Shown here: piece after piece, positions 1 through 8,778 of the stretch | How the letters are laid out: each line of letters opens with the position of its first letter | How positions within the stretch are numbered: the stretch's first letter is position 1 | Source of the DNA: Haloarcula sebkhae | Lineage (GTDB): Archaea; Halobacteriota; Halobacteria; Halobacteriales; Haloarculaceae | Direction: 5' to 3' | Assembly: GCF_014647415.1 (NCBI RefSeq) | Contig: NZ_BMPD01000008.1 | Location: forward strand, 62,001 to 126,000 | DNA: 64,000 bases | Translations under genes and position numbers: made by a program | The notes under the pieces: model-generated | Told to the model about the DNA's origin: nothing | The model's input: only the letters and a program-made list of their open reading frames with translations | Databases searched by the model: none

Positions 1-270
1 ACAACTCGAAGGTTATAGTACTACTCTGATGAAGGTTAACACACGTCTCTGCTAATAATACGTAATAGTTTATGCATAATTTTTGATGTGGGGTATATTC
101 TGGAGATTTTACACTAAATTTTACCATTTCTCAAAAGACAGTGCTGTGTGCTAGCAAAGCAAGCGTACTCACCGGTGGAGCGCGCTAGGGCGAACACTGC
201 CACCTCAAATGTATTGCGGGTGTCTACTGCTGGCACCCAGAATTATGGGCTGTCTACGTCTCCTATCAGT
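1..270. other. AT-rich upstream region of the VOC gene
   Basis: The first 145 bases are much richer in A and T than the rest of the window and contain several T/A-rich runs that could serve as archaeal promoter elements. I see no convincing gene on either strand. The open frame of the next gene extends back to 148, but the residues coded by 148-270 do not resemble the VOC fold and lack the acidic haloarchaeal composition, so I treat that part as untranslated or as a less likely N-terminal extension. Confidence 0.4.
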
Positions 271-1104
271 ATGGACAAAGCGACGCTTCCCCCGGAAACC
301 GAGATCGGTCGGGTGGCCCTGACTGTTGCTGATCTATCATCGACTGTCGATTTCTACCGTGATGTTGTCGGTCTCCATGTCCTGGATGCAGACGACGATC
401 GAACGATACTCGGTGCGGGTGGACAGGAACTGTTAGTTCTGCATCATCGTCCAGACGCACCAGCGAGAGAGGCTTCATCGACCGGCCTGTATCACATTGC
501 GTTTCGCGTTCCATCGCGAGCGGCGCTGGGTGACGCACTCCAGCGTATCGACTCGGAGTGGACACTCGACGGCGCATCGGACCACGGTGTCAGCGAGGCG
601 CTGTATCTGTCGGACCCGGCCGGGAACGGCGTCGAGATCTATCGGGACTTTCCGCGGGCATCGTGGAGTGAGACACCGTCGGGGCACGTCAAAATGGTAA
701 CTGAACCCCTCGACAGGCAGTCAGTCGCGGCTGCTGCGACCGGCGAACAGTCGATTCCCGCCGACTCCGACATCGGACACGTACATCTAGAAGTCTCGTC
801 AGTGGAGACAGCCCGGTCGTTCTACGCCAACGCACTCGGACTGCGCGTCAGGGCCACGTACGACGGTGCGGTGTTCTTGGCGGCCGGTGACTACCACCAC
901 CACATCGGTGCCAACGTCTGGCAGCGGCGGTCCGGGCCCCAAACCGGGCAGGGACTGGCGTGGTTCGAGATTCGACTCCCTGACGAAGCGACTCTTGAGT
1001 CGGCAGAGAAGCGCCTCCGTCAGTCCGACTATGCTGTCGCGGAAACCGATGCCGGTCTCACAGTGCACGACGGCGACGACATCGAACTCCGCCTGCGAAC
1101 CTGA
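271..1104 (+). CDS. VOC family protein, catechol-2,3-dioxygenase-like (CatE type)
   Basis: The 277-residue product has two copies of the vicinal oxygen chelate module, a common layout of extradiol dioxygenases and two-module glyoxalase relatives. The first starts near residue 10 (IGRVALTV then TVDFYRDVVGL) and the second near residue 170 (IGHVHLEV then ARSFYANALGL). A His at the start of module two, His-His residues near the middle (DYHHHIGANVW) and late acidic residues would fit a metal site. I start at the ATG at 271 because it is followed directly by the VOC fold; the in-frame ATG at 148 would add 41 unrelated residues. The substrate cannot be told; CatE-like catechol dioxygenase is the closest named group. 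No operon partner is evident. Confidence 0.8.
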   Translation: MDKATLPPETEIGRVALTVADLSSTVDFYRDVVGLHVLDADDDRTILGAGGQELLVLHHRPDAPAREASSTGLYHIAFRVPSRAALGDALQRIDSEWTLDGASDHGVSEALYLSDPAGNGVEIYRDFPRASWSETPSGHVKMVTEPLDRQSVAAAATGEQSIPADSDIGHVHLEVSSVETARSFYANALGLRVRATYDGAVFLAAGDYHHHIGANVWQRRSGPQTGQGLAWFEIRLPDEATLESAEKRLRQSDYAVAETDAGLTVHDGDDIELRLRT

Positions 1105-1270
1105 ATACGGGATATTTCGACCGATTGACCGAAGTGCCAACTCAAGTGTCTTCGCGCGTTATCTGGAATATGCACACGACACGGTGGCTGACTACGGTGG
1201 CCGGGCGAACTGTAGGAGAAACCGACTGCACGGGCGTGACAGGACGAAGCCAACGACCGGAAGGAGAGCG

Positions 1271-1909
1271 ATGAGCGGCCCCCATCAGGGCCAGCAGCTC
1301 GTGACCGCGGGAACTGCGCTGTCGGAGGCGAGCGCAGCGGCAGTGCTGGTTCACGGCCGGGGTGCGACGGCTCGGAGCATCGTCCAGATGGGGGCAGAGT
1401 TCCAGCAGGACGGGCTGGCTCTCCTTGCGCCGCAGGCCGCGCGGAACACCTGGTATCCCAACTCGTTCCTCTCGCCAGTCGAGCAGAACGAGCCCGGGCG
1501 GACATCGGGACTACAGGCTATCGAGGATGCTGTCACAGAGGCCGAGGAAGCCGGGATACCGACTGATCACGTACTCGTGCTGGGCTTCTCGCAGGGGGCC
1601 TGTCTCGCAAGCGAATTCGTTGCTCGCAACCCACGGCGTTACGGTGCCCTCGTCGCCCTCAGTGGCGGCCTCATCGGCGAGACCATCGACGAAAGTGAGT
1701 ACGAGGGTGACATCGAGGAGACACCGGTGTTTCTGGGCTGTAGCAATGTTGACCCACACATCCCCGAAGAACGCGTGCACGTCACAGCCTCGATCTTCGA
1801 GCAGCTGAACGGGGATGTCGAGGAGCGCATCTACGAGGGGATGGGCCACGGCGTCAACGAGGACGAACTGGCGTACGTCTCGTCGCTGGTCGCTACCCTC
1901 GCCGATTAG
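1271..1909 (+). CDS. alpha/beta hydrolase, carboxylesterase/phospholipase family
   Basis: The 212-residue protein has the esterase/phospholipase fold: an oxyanion-hole segment VHGRGATA near residue 25, the nucleophile elbow LGFSQGAC (Ser in GFSQG) near residue 104, an aspartate in NVDPHIP and the catalytic His in GMGHGVNEDE near the C-terminus. Such enzymes are cytosolic serine hydrolases acting on short-chain esters or acyl-protein thioesters. There is no signal peptide. The open frame extends upstream to 866 inside the VOC gene in another frame; the ATG at 1271 follows a purine-rich AAGGAGAG and gives the normal family length of about 210 residues. Confidence 0.85.
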   Translation: MSGPHQGQQLVTAGTALSEASAAAVLVHGRGATARSIVQMGAEFQQDGLALLAPQAARNTWYPNSFLSPVEQNEPGRTSGLQAIEDAVTEAEEAGIPTDHVLVLGFSQGACLASEFVARNPRRYGALVALSGGLIGETIDESEYEGDIEETPVFLGCSNVDPHIPEERVHVTASIFEQLNGDVEERIYEGMGHGVNEDELAYVSSLVATLAD

Positions 1910-2017
1910 GCGGTCCGACCGCTGGCCCGTTCACCGAAACCCCCTCGCTGAGCGGCCGAACAGGGAGTTACCGGCACCTCACCGCGAGGTTTAGTGGTTG
2001 GGAAACTCACACATAGC

Positions 2018-3133
2018 ATGAGGATTTCCCGCCGACGGTTTCTCGCTACAGTTGGGGCCGGTGTGACGCTCGGCGGCGCAGGCTGTGTTGGGGATGACGG
2101 TGCTACTGCTGGAGCTGGCTCGGAACCCGACTCCAGCACTGGAACCAGCGCGGCGTCGACGGCAACCGACCGGAACGACAGACCAGAACCGCCCACAGCT
2201 GATAGCCGCCTGCATCTGGATTACGAGACTGGGACACTCGAAGAGCATATCGTCAGCGGCGGCGTTCCAAAAGATGGGATTCCGGCCATCGACGACCCGA
2301 CGTTTGCGGATACGCCCCCGGACGGATTAGCTCCGGACGACCCGGTGTTCGGCGTAGTCCGGGACGGGGAGGCGAAAGCCTATCCCCAGTACATACTCGT
2401 CCATCACGAGATAGTGAACGACACCATTGCCGGCGACGCCGTCGCTGTGACGTACTGTCCGTTAACGGGCACCGCCCAGGGGTTCGAGCGTGGCCCGGTG
2501 GAGTTTGGCGTCTCCGGGCGGCTGGTGAACTCGAATCTGACGATGTACGACCGGGGCACCGATAGCTGGTGGCCACAGATGCTCGCGACGGCAATTAAAG
2601 GCCCACTAACTGGCGAGTCGCTGCGTGAGTTCCGGGTCACCTGGACAACGTGGAGCCACTGGTCCAGCGTCTATCCGGAGACGCGCATCCTCACCGAAGA
2701 CACGGGGTTCTCACGGCGTTATGGCGTTGACCCGTACGGTCAGTACAACGAGAAGCGTGGCTACTATTCGAGTACGCGGACGCTGTTCGAACCCCTGCAC
2801 GGCGACAGTCGCGCTCACCCGAAAGTCGTGGTCATCGGAACGCGGACGGAAACAGGGGCGCTCGCATTCGACAAGGAAACACTGCTGAATCAGGGTGTGT
2901 TGACCGGCCGTATCGACGACACGCCGTACGTCGCTATCGCTGATACTGACCTCGCAAGCGGGTACGTGTACGCGAACCCAGAATCGATGTCAGTTGCAGC
3001 GTCGGACGACGGCTACATGATCGACGGGACGGCATATGATGCCGACTCGCTCCCGCTGGACCGCACGCTGTCCTTCGACGCGATGTGGTTCGCCTGGGCC
3101 GGCTTCTATCCGGGGAGTGGGTATGTCAACTGA
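2018..3133 (+). CDS. DUF3179 domain lipoprotein with Tat signal
   Basis: The 371-residue protein starts with a twin-arginine signal (RISRRRFLATVGAG) followed by a lipobox ending at Cys (TLGGAGC) and a low-complexity Ser/Thr/Asp linker, so it is predicted to be exported folded and lipid-anchored outside the cell. The rest matches the DUF3179 family as I know it: the segment VTYCPLTGTAQGFER is typical, with a conserved Cys, and later DRGTDSWWPQ and LTEDTGFSRRYGVDPYG. The family has no established activity. The ATG at 2018 is chosen because it puts the Tat motif at the N-terminus; an in-frame ATG at 1994 would add eight residues. Its end overlaps the next gene, suggesting cotranscription. Confidence 0.85.
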   Translation: MRISRRRFLATVGAGVTLGGAGCVGDDGATAGAGSEPDSSTGTSAASTATDRNDRPEPPTADSRLHLDYETGTLEEHIVSGGVPKDGIPAIDDPTFADTPPDGLAPDDPVFGVVRDGEAKAYPQYILVHHEIVNDTIAGDAVAVTYCPLTGTAQGFERGPVEFGVSGRLVNSNLTMYDRGTDSWWPQMLATAIKGPLTGESLREFRVTWTTWSHWSSVYPETRILTEDTGFSRRYGVDPYGQYNEKRGYYSSTRTLFEPLHGDSRAHPKVVVIGTRTETGALAFDKETLLNQGVLTGRIDDTPYVAIADTDLASGYVYANPESMSVAASDDGYMIDGTAYDADSLPLDRTLSFDAMWFAWAGFYPGSGYVN

Positions 3134-3737
3134 CGGCTCGACCCACAAGACAGGTGCGGCTGCCAGCATCCAACGCTTGTTTCGGAACACCGGGGTTGCG
3201 GTCAGCGGAGCGCTCAGCCGCCGTGACGGACAGGTGTTTCTGGGTGTGTTTGGAGTGGCGTACTTCCTGCTGTATCTCGCTGGTCTCAGACACCTGGGTT
3301 TCGGCCCACCCGCCTACGAGATCTCTGTCGTCAGTGACCCGCTCACTCGTGCGTTCCGACAGGTCGGCCCGTTTCAGTGGGAACCGGTTGCATTAGTGGT
3401 CGTCGGCCCGGTCGAACTGCTCGTCGCGCCGCTGAATATGCTTCTCGGGGGCGTCTTGGCAGCGCTAGTCGGACTCAACCTCGCCGTCTCCGTCGTCGCG
3501 TGGCGCGGCCCAGCGGCCTGCCGTCTCGGCTCGGGTGCAGGGGTTGTGTCGGGACTACCAGGACTGCTCTCCGGGTTCGCCTGCTGTGGGCCCACTATCC
3601 TGCTCGTCGTTGGCGTGCAGGCAAGCGCTGGGCTTCTCTCGCTGTTCCAGTGGCTCCTTCCCCTCACTGTCGTGGCGCTGCTCGGAACCCTTCTCTGGGT
3701 CGGGAGTCGCGTCGAGACAGTGCGACAGGTTCCGTAG
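3123..3737 (+). CDS. multi-spanning membrane protein of unknown function
   Basis: The 204-residue product overlaps the end of the DUF3179 gene by 11 bases and is probably translated from the same mRNA. It has about five hydrophobic helices: one near residue 40 (VFLGVFGVAYFLLYLAGL), one near 85-105, one at 110-130, one with a Gly/Cys-rich LLSGFACCGPTILLVVG and a final helix at about 180-198. The CCGP motif in a membrane helix could bind metal or thiols but this is speculation. Pairing with an exported DUF3179 lipoprotein suggests an envelope role. I do not recognise a named family. Confidence 0.7.
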   Translation: MSTDGSTHKTGAAASIQRLFRNTGVAVSGALSRRDGQVFLGVFGVAYFLLYLAGLRHLGFGPPAYEISVVSDPLTRAFRQVGPFQWEPVALVVVGPVELLVAPLNMLLGGVLAALVGLNLAVSVVAWRGPAACRLGSGAGVVSGLPGLLSGFACCGPTILLVVGVQASAGLLSLFQWLLPLTVVALLGTLLWVGSRVETVRQVP

Positions 3738-3805
3738 ATAGCACCCACTACTGTGGGGACAGATAGTAGCGACAGGATACTGGGCTGTACCGTGATTGGA
3801 ACTTT

Positions 3806-3826
3806 TTTCCCTCGATTTGAGGGAAA
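3806..3826. promoter_or_regulatory. perfect 8-bp inverted repeat upstream of the VWA gene TATA box
   Basis: TTTCCCTC at 3806-3813 and GAGGGAAA at 3819-3826 are exact reverse complements separated by five bases. The repeat ends one base before a TATA-like element, so it covers the position of the transcription factor B recognition element. That is where an archaeal repressor or activator would act. It is the only sizeable symmetry in the 120-base gap before the signalling cassette. Confidence 0.6.
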
Positions 3827-3836
3827 CATATAATTA
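3827..3836 (+). promoter_or_regulatory. TATA box for the VWA-kinase cassette
   Basis: CATATAATTA lies about 24-33 bases ahead of the ATG at 3860, the spacing expected for a leaderless haloarchaeal transcript. No Shine-Dalgarno sequence is visible before that ATG. Confidence 0.6.
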
Positions 3837-3859
3837 CTCCGTACGACCCATCTACCAGT

Positions 3860-5044
3860 ATGACCGCTACTGTCGTGAGCGAGGTCAACCGACCCTACGT
3901 GCCGACGGGCGGGGCGAAACTGACCGCTGAGATTGAAGTCGAGCCCGGACGGTTGGAGGAACCACCTACGCGACAGATTGCCCTCTGTATCGACGCCAGT
4001 GGATCGATGGCCGGCGACGACATCGAGCAGGCACGCGCCGGCGCTGAGTGGGTGTTCGGGCTTCTCGACGAGGAGGATTACATCTCGATCATCGCCTTCG
4101 ACAACGAGGTCACGACGGTGCTTTCGCCGACGCGGTGGGGAACGATTTCGCGCGAAACGGCAGTGGACGCGGTCGCTGACATCTCTGCAGGCGGGGGAAC
4201 TGATATGTACAGCGGCCTGCTGGAAGCGAAGGCGTCTCTGCAGGATCTACCGACCGATGATAACACGGCCCGGCGAGTCTTGCTCCTCTCCGACGGGAAG
4301 GACAACTCCCACGATCCGGAAGCGTTTGGTACGTTAGCACGCGAAATCGACACTGAGGGTATCAGAATCAAGGCGGCGGGCATCGGGAGCGACTACCGCG
4401 AGGAGACGATTCGGACGCTCGGGACCGTTGCCCGCGGCGAATGGACACATCTGGACGCCGCCGGTGATATCGAGTCGTTCTTCGGTGACGCAGTCGAGGA
4501 GGCCGGGACCGTTGTCGCTCCTGACGCCCGTCTCGAACTTGACATGGCTGACGGTGTCGAGGTGAGTGAGGTGTACCGCTCGCTTCCACAGACCCAGTCC
4601 GTGAACCCCGAATGGGAAAATAACACGGCCGTCGTGCCGCTGCCCGACCTGCTCGAACGGGAGACCCAGCGGGTCGTGCTGAAGATCCACGCCCCGGCCA
4701 ATGACCCGCAAGACGCCGTGTCACTGGCGGATGTCACGCTGCACGCCGGCGGCGAAACGACCCAGGAGTCGATCACCGTCGACTACACCGACGACGAGGC
4801 GAAACTGGCCGAGCACAACGAACAGGTCGACGTGGACCACCGACAGACCGTTATCAAGACGGAACTCGGCAAGGGCAACGTCGCCGAAGCCCAGACGCAA
4901 CTGGAGCGGATGACGCGCATCCACGGCGAGGACACCGAGGCCGTCGAGACAGCCGAACGGGAGACGCGCATCGTGATGGAAGGCGGACGCAAGGAGCAAA
5001 ACAAGGCGACGAAAATCGTCACCGACGAGGGTATCCAGAAGTGA
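3860..5044 (+). CDS. von Willebrand factor A domain protein of the kinase cassette
   Basis: The 394-residue cytosolic protein has an N-terminal beta-rich segment, then a VWA domain at about residues 38-215 with a complete metal-ion-dependent adhesion site: DASGS at 45-49, Thr114 in GGGTDMYSG and Asp145 in LLSDGKDN. A beta-sandwich segment follows (about 220-320), then a charged helical C-terminus (about 325-394). Complete MIDAS residues imply Mg-dependent binding of a protein partner. It is first in a five-gene same-strand cluster with a Ser/Thr kinase, PP2C phosphatase and FHA protein, so it may be the phosphorylated target or scaffold, as in TerY-P triads. There is no signal peptide or membrane anchor. 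Confidence 0.9.
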   Translation: MTATVVSEVNRPYVPTGGAKLTAEIEVEPGRLEEPPTRQIALCIDASGSMAGDDIEQARAGAEWVFGLLDEEDYISIIAFDNEVTTVLSPTRWGTISRETAVDAVADISAGGGTDMYSGLLEAKASLQDLPTDDNTARRVLLLSDGKDNSHDPEAFGTLAREIDTEGIRIKAAGIGSDYREETIRTLGTVARGEWTHLDAAGDIESFFGDAVEEAGTVVAPDARLELDMADGVEVSEVYRSLPQTQSVNPEWENNTAVVPLPDLLERETQRVVLKIHAPANDPQDAVSLADVTLHAGGETTQESITVDYTDDEAKLAEHNEQVDVDHRQTVIKTELGKGNVAEAQTQLERMTRIHGEDTEAVETAERETRIVMEGGRKEQNKATKIVTDEGIQK

Positions 5045-5100
5045 CCGTCCCGATCTGTGGTGTCAGCAGGGCCGCTACTGGCCGGAGAAACGGGTGATTC

Positions 5101-6339
5101 ATGACCTGGGAACCTGAGAGCGGTGATGTCATCGCCGGCCAGTACAAACTCGAGGAGTTCCTTGGCAAGGGAGGGTTCGCAAAGGCGTTCCGCGCTACAG
5201 ACATCGAGAGCGGCGAGTCGGTCGCCGTCAAATACCCCAACTACACCGAATCCCAGAACGACCCCGACATCATCGAAGAGTACTTCAAAAAAGAGGTCGG
5301 CTCGCTGGAACGCATCCGCCGGGCCGGCGGCCACGAGAACGTGATGGACTACTACGACCAGGTCACAGAGCGTGACGTTCCGTTTCTGGTCGTCCAGCTA
5401 ATCGTCGACGGGATCGAACTCGACGAGGTCATCGACCAGCACGGCCCGATTGACGACAGCGAACAGGTCCGCCAGATCGGCATCGATCTCTGTGACGCGA
5501 TGGGCTTTCTCCACGAGAACGAGATCGTCTATCGGGACCTGAAACCGGAGAACGTGATGCTTACGCCCGACATCACGCCTACGCTGATCGACTTCAATAC
5601 GGCGACGGGGTTCGATGCCACCGAAGATCCTTCCTCCGGGAACACCGGGACGACGATTCTGGGGCCGTTCAAGCCCCGCGAGGTCGCCGAGGCCAGTCGA
5701 ACCGACGTTCGGCAAGGTCCCTGGTCGGACGTGTACTCGATCGGAAAGATACTCCTGTTCCTCCTCAAGGGGAGCGTCCCGAAGAAAGACGGAGTGAATC
5801 CGCAGGCGTTCGGGGCCGACTGCGACGATTATCTGGCCGAAATCGTCGAACGGGCCACGCAGTCACATTACCGCGACCGATACCGAAACGCGACGGTCCT
5901 CAAGGAGGTCCTCGAACGGCGAGATCCGACGCCGCCAGCGACGGCGTCGGTGACGTACATCCAGGCGGACAGGCAGTTCACCGTCGAACCGGGCGACACT
6001 ATCGGGCGGCAGGGCGCGAGCGGTCCCCCGGCATCGATAACAATCGAAGACCCGCAGGGAGAGTACATCTCCTCAGTGCAGGTCCAGTTCGACATCGAGG
6101 ACGGCGAGTGGGCCCTCCATGACCGGAGCCTCAACGGGACGTTCGTCCAGAAAGGGGCCGGCTGGCAGCGAGTCCTCTCCGAACCCGGACGCAACCGTCT
6201 GCGCTCCGAAGGCGAGGACCCGACCGATAGACACGGCGACGTGCCCCCCGAGTCGGTGACACTCACCGACGGTGATCTGGTGTCGCTGGTCCATCCGACC
6301 TACGGGGTCACGTTCGAGTTCCATCCGGAGGAGTCATGA
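5101..6339 (+). CDS. Hanks-type Ser/Thr protein kinase with C-terminal FHA domain
   Basis: The 412-residue protein begins with a eukaryote-like kinase domain: glycine loop GKGGFAKAF (22-30), Lys44 in VAVK, catalytic loop YRDLKPEN (144-151) with Asp146 and Asn151, and a later DVYSIGKIL helix. The metal-binding DFG triad is DFN (164-166), keeping the essential Asp but lacking Gly. Roughly residues 283-405 form an FHA-like phosphothreonine-binding domain (TIGRQG, then SLNGTFVQ). It probably phosphorylates cassette members and binds phosphorylated partners. It starts 56 bases after the VWA gene, and its TGA overlaps the ATG of the phosphatase gene, indicating translational coupling. Confidence 0.9.
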   Translation: MTWEPESGDVIAGQYKLEEFLGKGGFAKAFRATDIESGESVAVKYPNYTESQNDPDIIEEYFKKEVGSLERIRRAGGHENVMDYYDQVTERDVPFLVVQLIVDGIELDEVIDQHGPIDDSEQVRQIGIDLCDAMGFLHENEIVYRDLKPENVMLTPDITPTLIDFNTATGFDATEDPSSGNTGTTILGPFKPREVAEASRTDVRQGPWSDVYSIGKILLFLLKGSVPKKDGVNPQAFGADCDDYLAEIVERATQSHYRDRYRNATVLKEVLERRDPTPPATASVTYIQADRQFTVEPGDTIGRQGASGPPASITIEDPQGEYISSVQVQFDIEDGEWALHDRSLNGTFVQKGAGWQRVLSEPGRNRLRSEGEDPTDRHGDVPPESVTLTDGDLVSLVHPTYGVTFEFHPEES

Positions 6340-7544
6340 GATACAGCACGAACTACGACATCGGCGACAGGAAGCGAGGACAGGGCATCAACGAGGACAG
6401 CGTCTCGCTGACGGTGTTCGAGGAGGGCCACCGGGACGGCTACCGCGGGCAAGACAGACCGCAGCCGCAGGATTCGGATACAGCAGACGACGGCGAGCCA
6501 GCGGAGGTGACAGACGAGACAGTCGGTACTGAGACGGCGGCGTATACGGCCGCCGACACGGACGGTGCTGACATTGACGACGGAGATACGTCCGAACTCG
6601 ATGGCACCGAACAACCGATGAACCGCTCGGCCGGCGTGTTCGTGGTCGCTGACGGGGCCGGCGGGCACGACGCCGGCGACATCGCGTCGTACATCACGAC
6701 GACTATTGTGGCCGAACAGCTTGCTCCCGTGGCGATTCGAACGGCCCGGAGCTATCCCGGGGACTTCGATGTCGATGTCGCCCGTGATGTCCTTCCGGAC
6801 CCGCCCGGTGAGCGGGAACTCGAAACCGCCGTGGCAGAGGCGATCACGGCGGCTCACCGCGAGATTATCCGGTACGCAAACGAGACCGGGACACAGTCCT
6901 ACACGACGGTTGTCGCGGGGATCTACGCCGACGGCAAGCTCCATTACGGGTGGGTCGGTGATAGCCGAGCCTACGTCGTCAACAGTGCCCGTGAGACCAT
7001 CTCGCCGCTGACCAGAGACCACGCCGTCGTTCAGGAGTGGATCGACAGCGACGAAATCGATCCCGTGGAAGCACATGTCCACCCCAATGGGAACGAAATC
7101 ACGCGCGCGCTGGGCGGGTCTGGCTACGAGGACCCAGATGAGGCGACTGTTGGGGTGGACACACGAACGGTCAGGCTGTACGCAGAAGACACGGTGTTGG
7201 CGACCAGCGACGGACTCATTGACGCACAGACCGACGCGCCGGAGCTATACGAGGAGTACGTCGATTCGGATCACGCTGATTCGGTGGCCGAGCGTATCCA
7301 CGACGCGGTCGTCACCGACGACGAGATCCGCGACGTTGTCCTCGATGCAGCATCCCTCGACGAAGCGAGTCAGGAGTTCGTGTCACTTGCAAACGACCGC
7401 GGTGGGAAAGACAACATCTCCGTGCTCCTGTTCGCTGACAGTGCGCTCCCAAAAACACCAGGAAGCGGTGGGATGCCAGTTCGAGATATCGATCCTGACC
7501 TCGATATCTCCGAACGTGACACAGTGATTATGACAGACGAGTAG
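6336..7544 (+). CDS. PP2C-type Ser/Thr protein phosphatase
   Basis: The 402-residue protein has the PPM/PP2C metal-site motifs: Glu20-Asp21 (INEDS), DGAGGH at 106-111, GDSR at 208-211, an SDG segment (ATSDGLIDA) and GGKDNISV near residue 355. Between the ED motif and the DGAGGH strand sits an acidic, Thr/Asp-rich insert of about 70 residues, a halophile-style expansion. It should dephosphorylate the substrates of the adjacent kinase, with which it overlaps by four bases. It is cytosolic. A short C-terminal acidic tail follows the catalytic domain. Confidence 0.9.
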   Translation: MRYSTNYDIGDRKRGQGINEDSVSLTVFEEGHRDGYRGQDRPQPQDSDTADDGEPAEVTDETVGTETAAYTAADTDGADIDDGDTSELDGTEQPMNRSAGVFVVADGAGGHDAGDIASYITTTIVAEQLAPVAIRTARSYPGDFDVDVARDVLPDPPGERELETAVAEAITAAHREIIRYANETGTQSYTTVVAGIYADGKLHYGWVGDSRAYVVNSARETISPLTRDHAVVQEWIDSDEIDPVEAHVHPNGNEITRALGGSGYEDPDEATVGVDTRTVRLYAEDTVLATSDGLIDAQTDAPELYEEYVDSDHADSVAERIHDAVVTDDEIRDVVLDAASLDEASQEFVSLANDRGGKDNISVLLFADSALPKTPGSGGMPVRDIDPDLDISERDTVIMTDE

Positions 7545-7604
7545 AGAGAAAGTTTCGTGGGACAAGTATTTTATTTCTCGACTCTGTAGGACCTAACGAA
7601 ACCC

Positions 7605-8738
7605 ATGCCTGAATCCGACCGTACGGTAAAATGCCCCATATGCGACGAGGACTTTGATCCGACAGTCGCGGGCGGATGGTGCACAAACCCGGACTGTGGT
7701 GAGTGGCAACACACTGACGAAAGCGCCGCTGATTTTGACACCGACGATGCGGTGCCAGACGACGCCGACTTGATACCGGAAGGCACGGACGAGGCAGACC
7801 CGACGGGTGGACGGTCGATGGGGACCAGTGACGAACCCGACACGCCGGATGGCAACACTGGTGACGATGCTAGCGCCGACGACGTCTCGGCGGATGCGGC
7901 CTCGGACACTGGGGCAGCCGAGGCAGAGGATGAGACGGCGGAGACGGCGACAGAACACGAACCTGAGGCCGACGCCGAGGCCGAAAACGGAACCGGGCCG
8001 AACGCTGCGGAAGAACCCGACGAGGCCGACGACACCCCGGACAAGTCCAGCGGTGACTCCGAAGCGGACGCCGAGGAGTCAGGCGAAACCCCGGAGACAG
8101 ATGACGACCCGGCGACGATTATCTGTCCGGACTGTGACCGCGAACTCGACGCTGACGCGAATTTCTGTGTCGCCTGCGGTGCCGACGTACAGGACATCAC
8201 ACCGGGAGGCGACCGCTCGCTCGACGCGTGCCCGTCCTGTGATACTGCTGTCGACGACGATGCCAGTTTCTGTGTCAACTGTGGAGAGGACTTAGACGCG
8301 CATCGCGGCGAGAGCGACACGTCGACGGCTGACTCGGCAGGGCCGTCGACCGCCGACGAGACGGAGAGTGAGTCAGCAACCGCGGGCAACGCCGTCGACA
8401 CACTCGCCTCACAATCCACCGACGATGCGGCGGTACCGGATAAGCTCGTCCTCTCGATTGAGGGCCGAGATATCACTGTCGAAGACGGGGATCGCATCGG
8501 CCGGGAGATCCGGGCAGCACTATTGGATGCCGGCCGACCGGAAGACGAAGCGGTTCGGATCCACCGCGAACACGTCCGGTTCGACCGCCAACCGGACGGG
8601 TACTATCTGGTCGACCTCGGGGACAACCCGACGCGGCTGAACGAGACCCAGCTGCAGAAAGGCGACCGGGAACCGATCCAACCGGGCGACGAACTCGAAC
8701 TCTCGGGCGTCGCCACGATGACACTTCGGGCGGCGTGA
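7605..8738 (+). CDS. zinc-ribbon and FHA domain protein
   Basis: The 377-residue protein has an N-terminal zinc-binding motif (CPICDEDF then WCTNPDCGEW), a highly acidic low-complexity linker at about 45-165, two tandem CxxC zinc ribbons (CPDCDRELDADANFCVACG and CPSCDTAVDDDASFCVNCG), a second linker, and a C-terminal FHA-like domain from about residue 275 (RIGREI, IHREHVRFD, NPTRLNE). It looks like a phosphopeptide reader for the adjacent kinase. It lies 60 bases after the phosphatase gene, and TATTTTATTT at 7566-7575 may be an internal promoter about 30 bases ahead of its ATG. Confidence 0.85.
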   Translation: MPESDRTVKCPICDEDFDPTVAGGWCTNPDCGEWQHTDESAADFDTDDAVPDDADLIPEGTDEADPTGGRSMGTSDEPDTPDGNTGDDASADDVSADAASDTGAAEAEDETAETATEHEPEADAEAENGTGPNAAEEPDEADDTPDKSSGDSEADAEESGETPETDDDPATIICPDCDRELDADANFCVACGADVQDITPGGDRSLDACPSCDTAVDDDASFCVNCGEDLDAHRGESDTSTADSAGPSTADETESESATAGNAVDTLASQSTDDAAVPDKLVLSIEGRDITVEDGDRIGREIRAALLDAGRPEDEAVRIHREHVRFDRQPDGYYLVDLGDNPTRLNETQLQKGDREPIQPGDELELSGVATMTLRAA

Positions 8739-8778
8739 CCACCCACAGTTAAGCGGTCGGTCGGAAAATATCAGGCTG

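Noticed and set aside
148-270. N-terminal extension of the VOC protein
   Set aside because: The extra 41 residues lack acidic bias and family similarity; the ATG at 271 begins at the domain edge.
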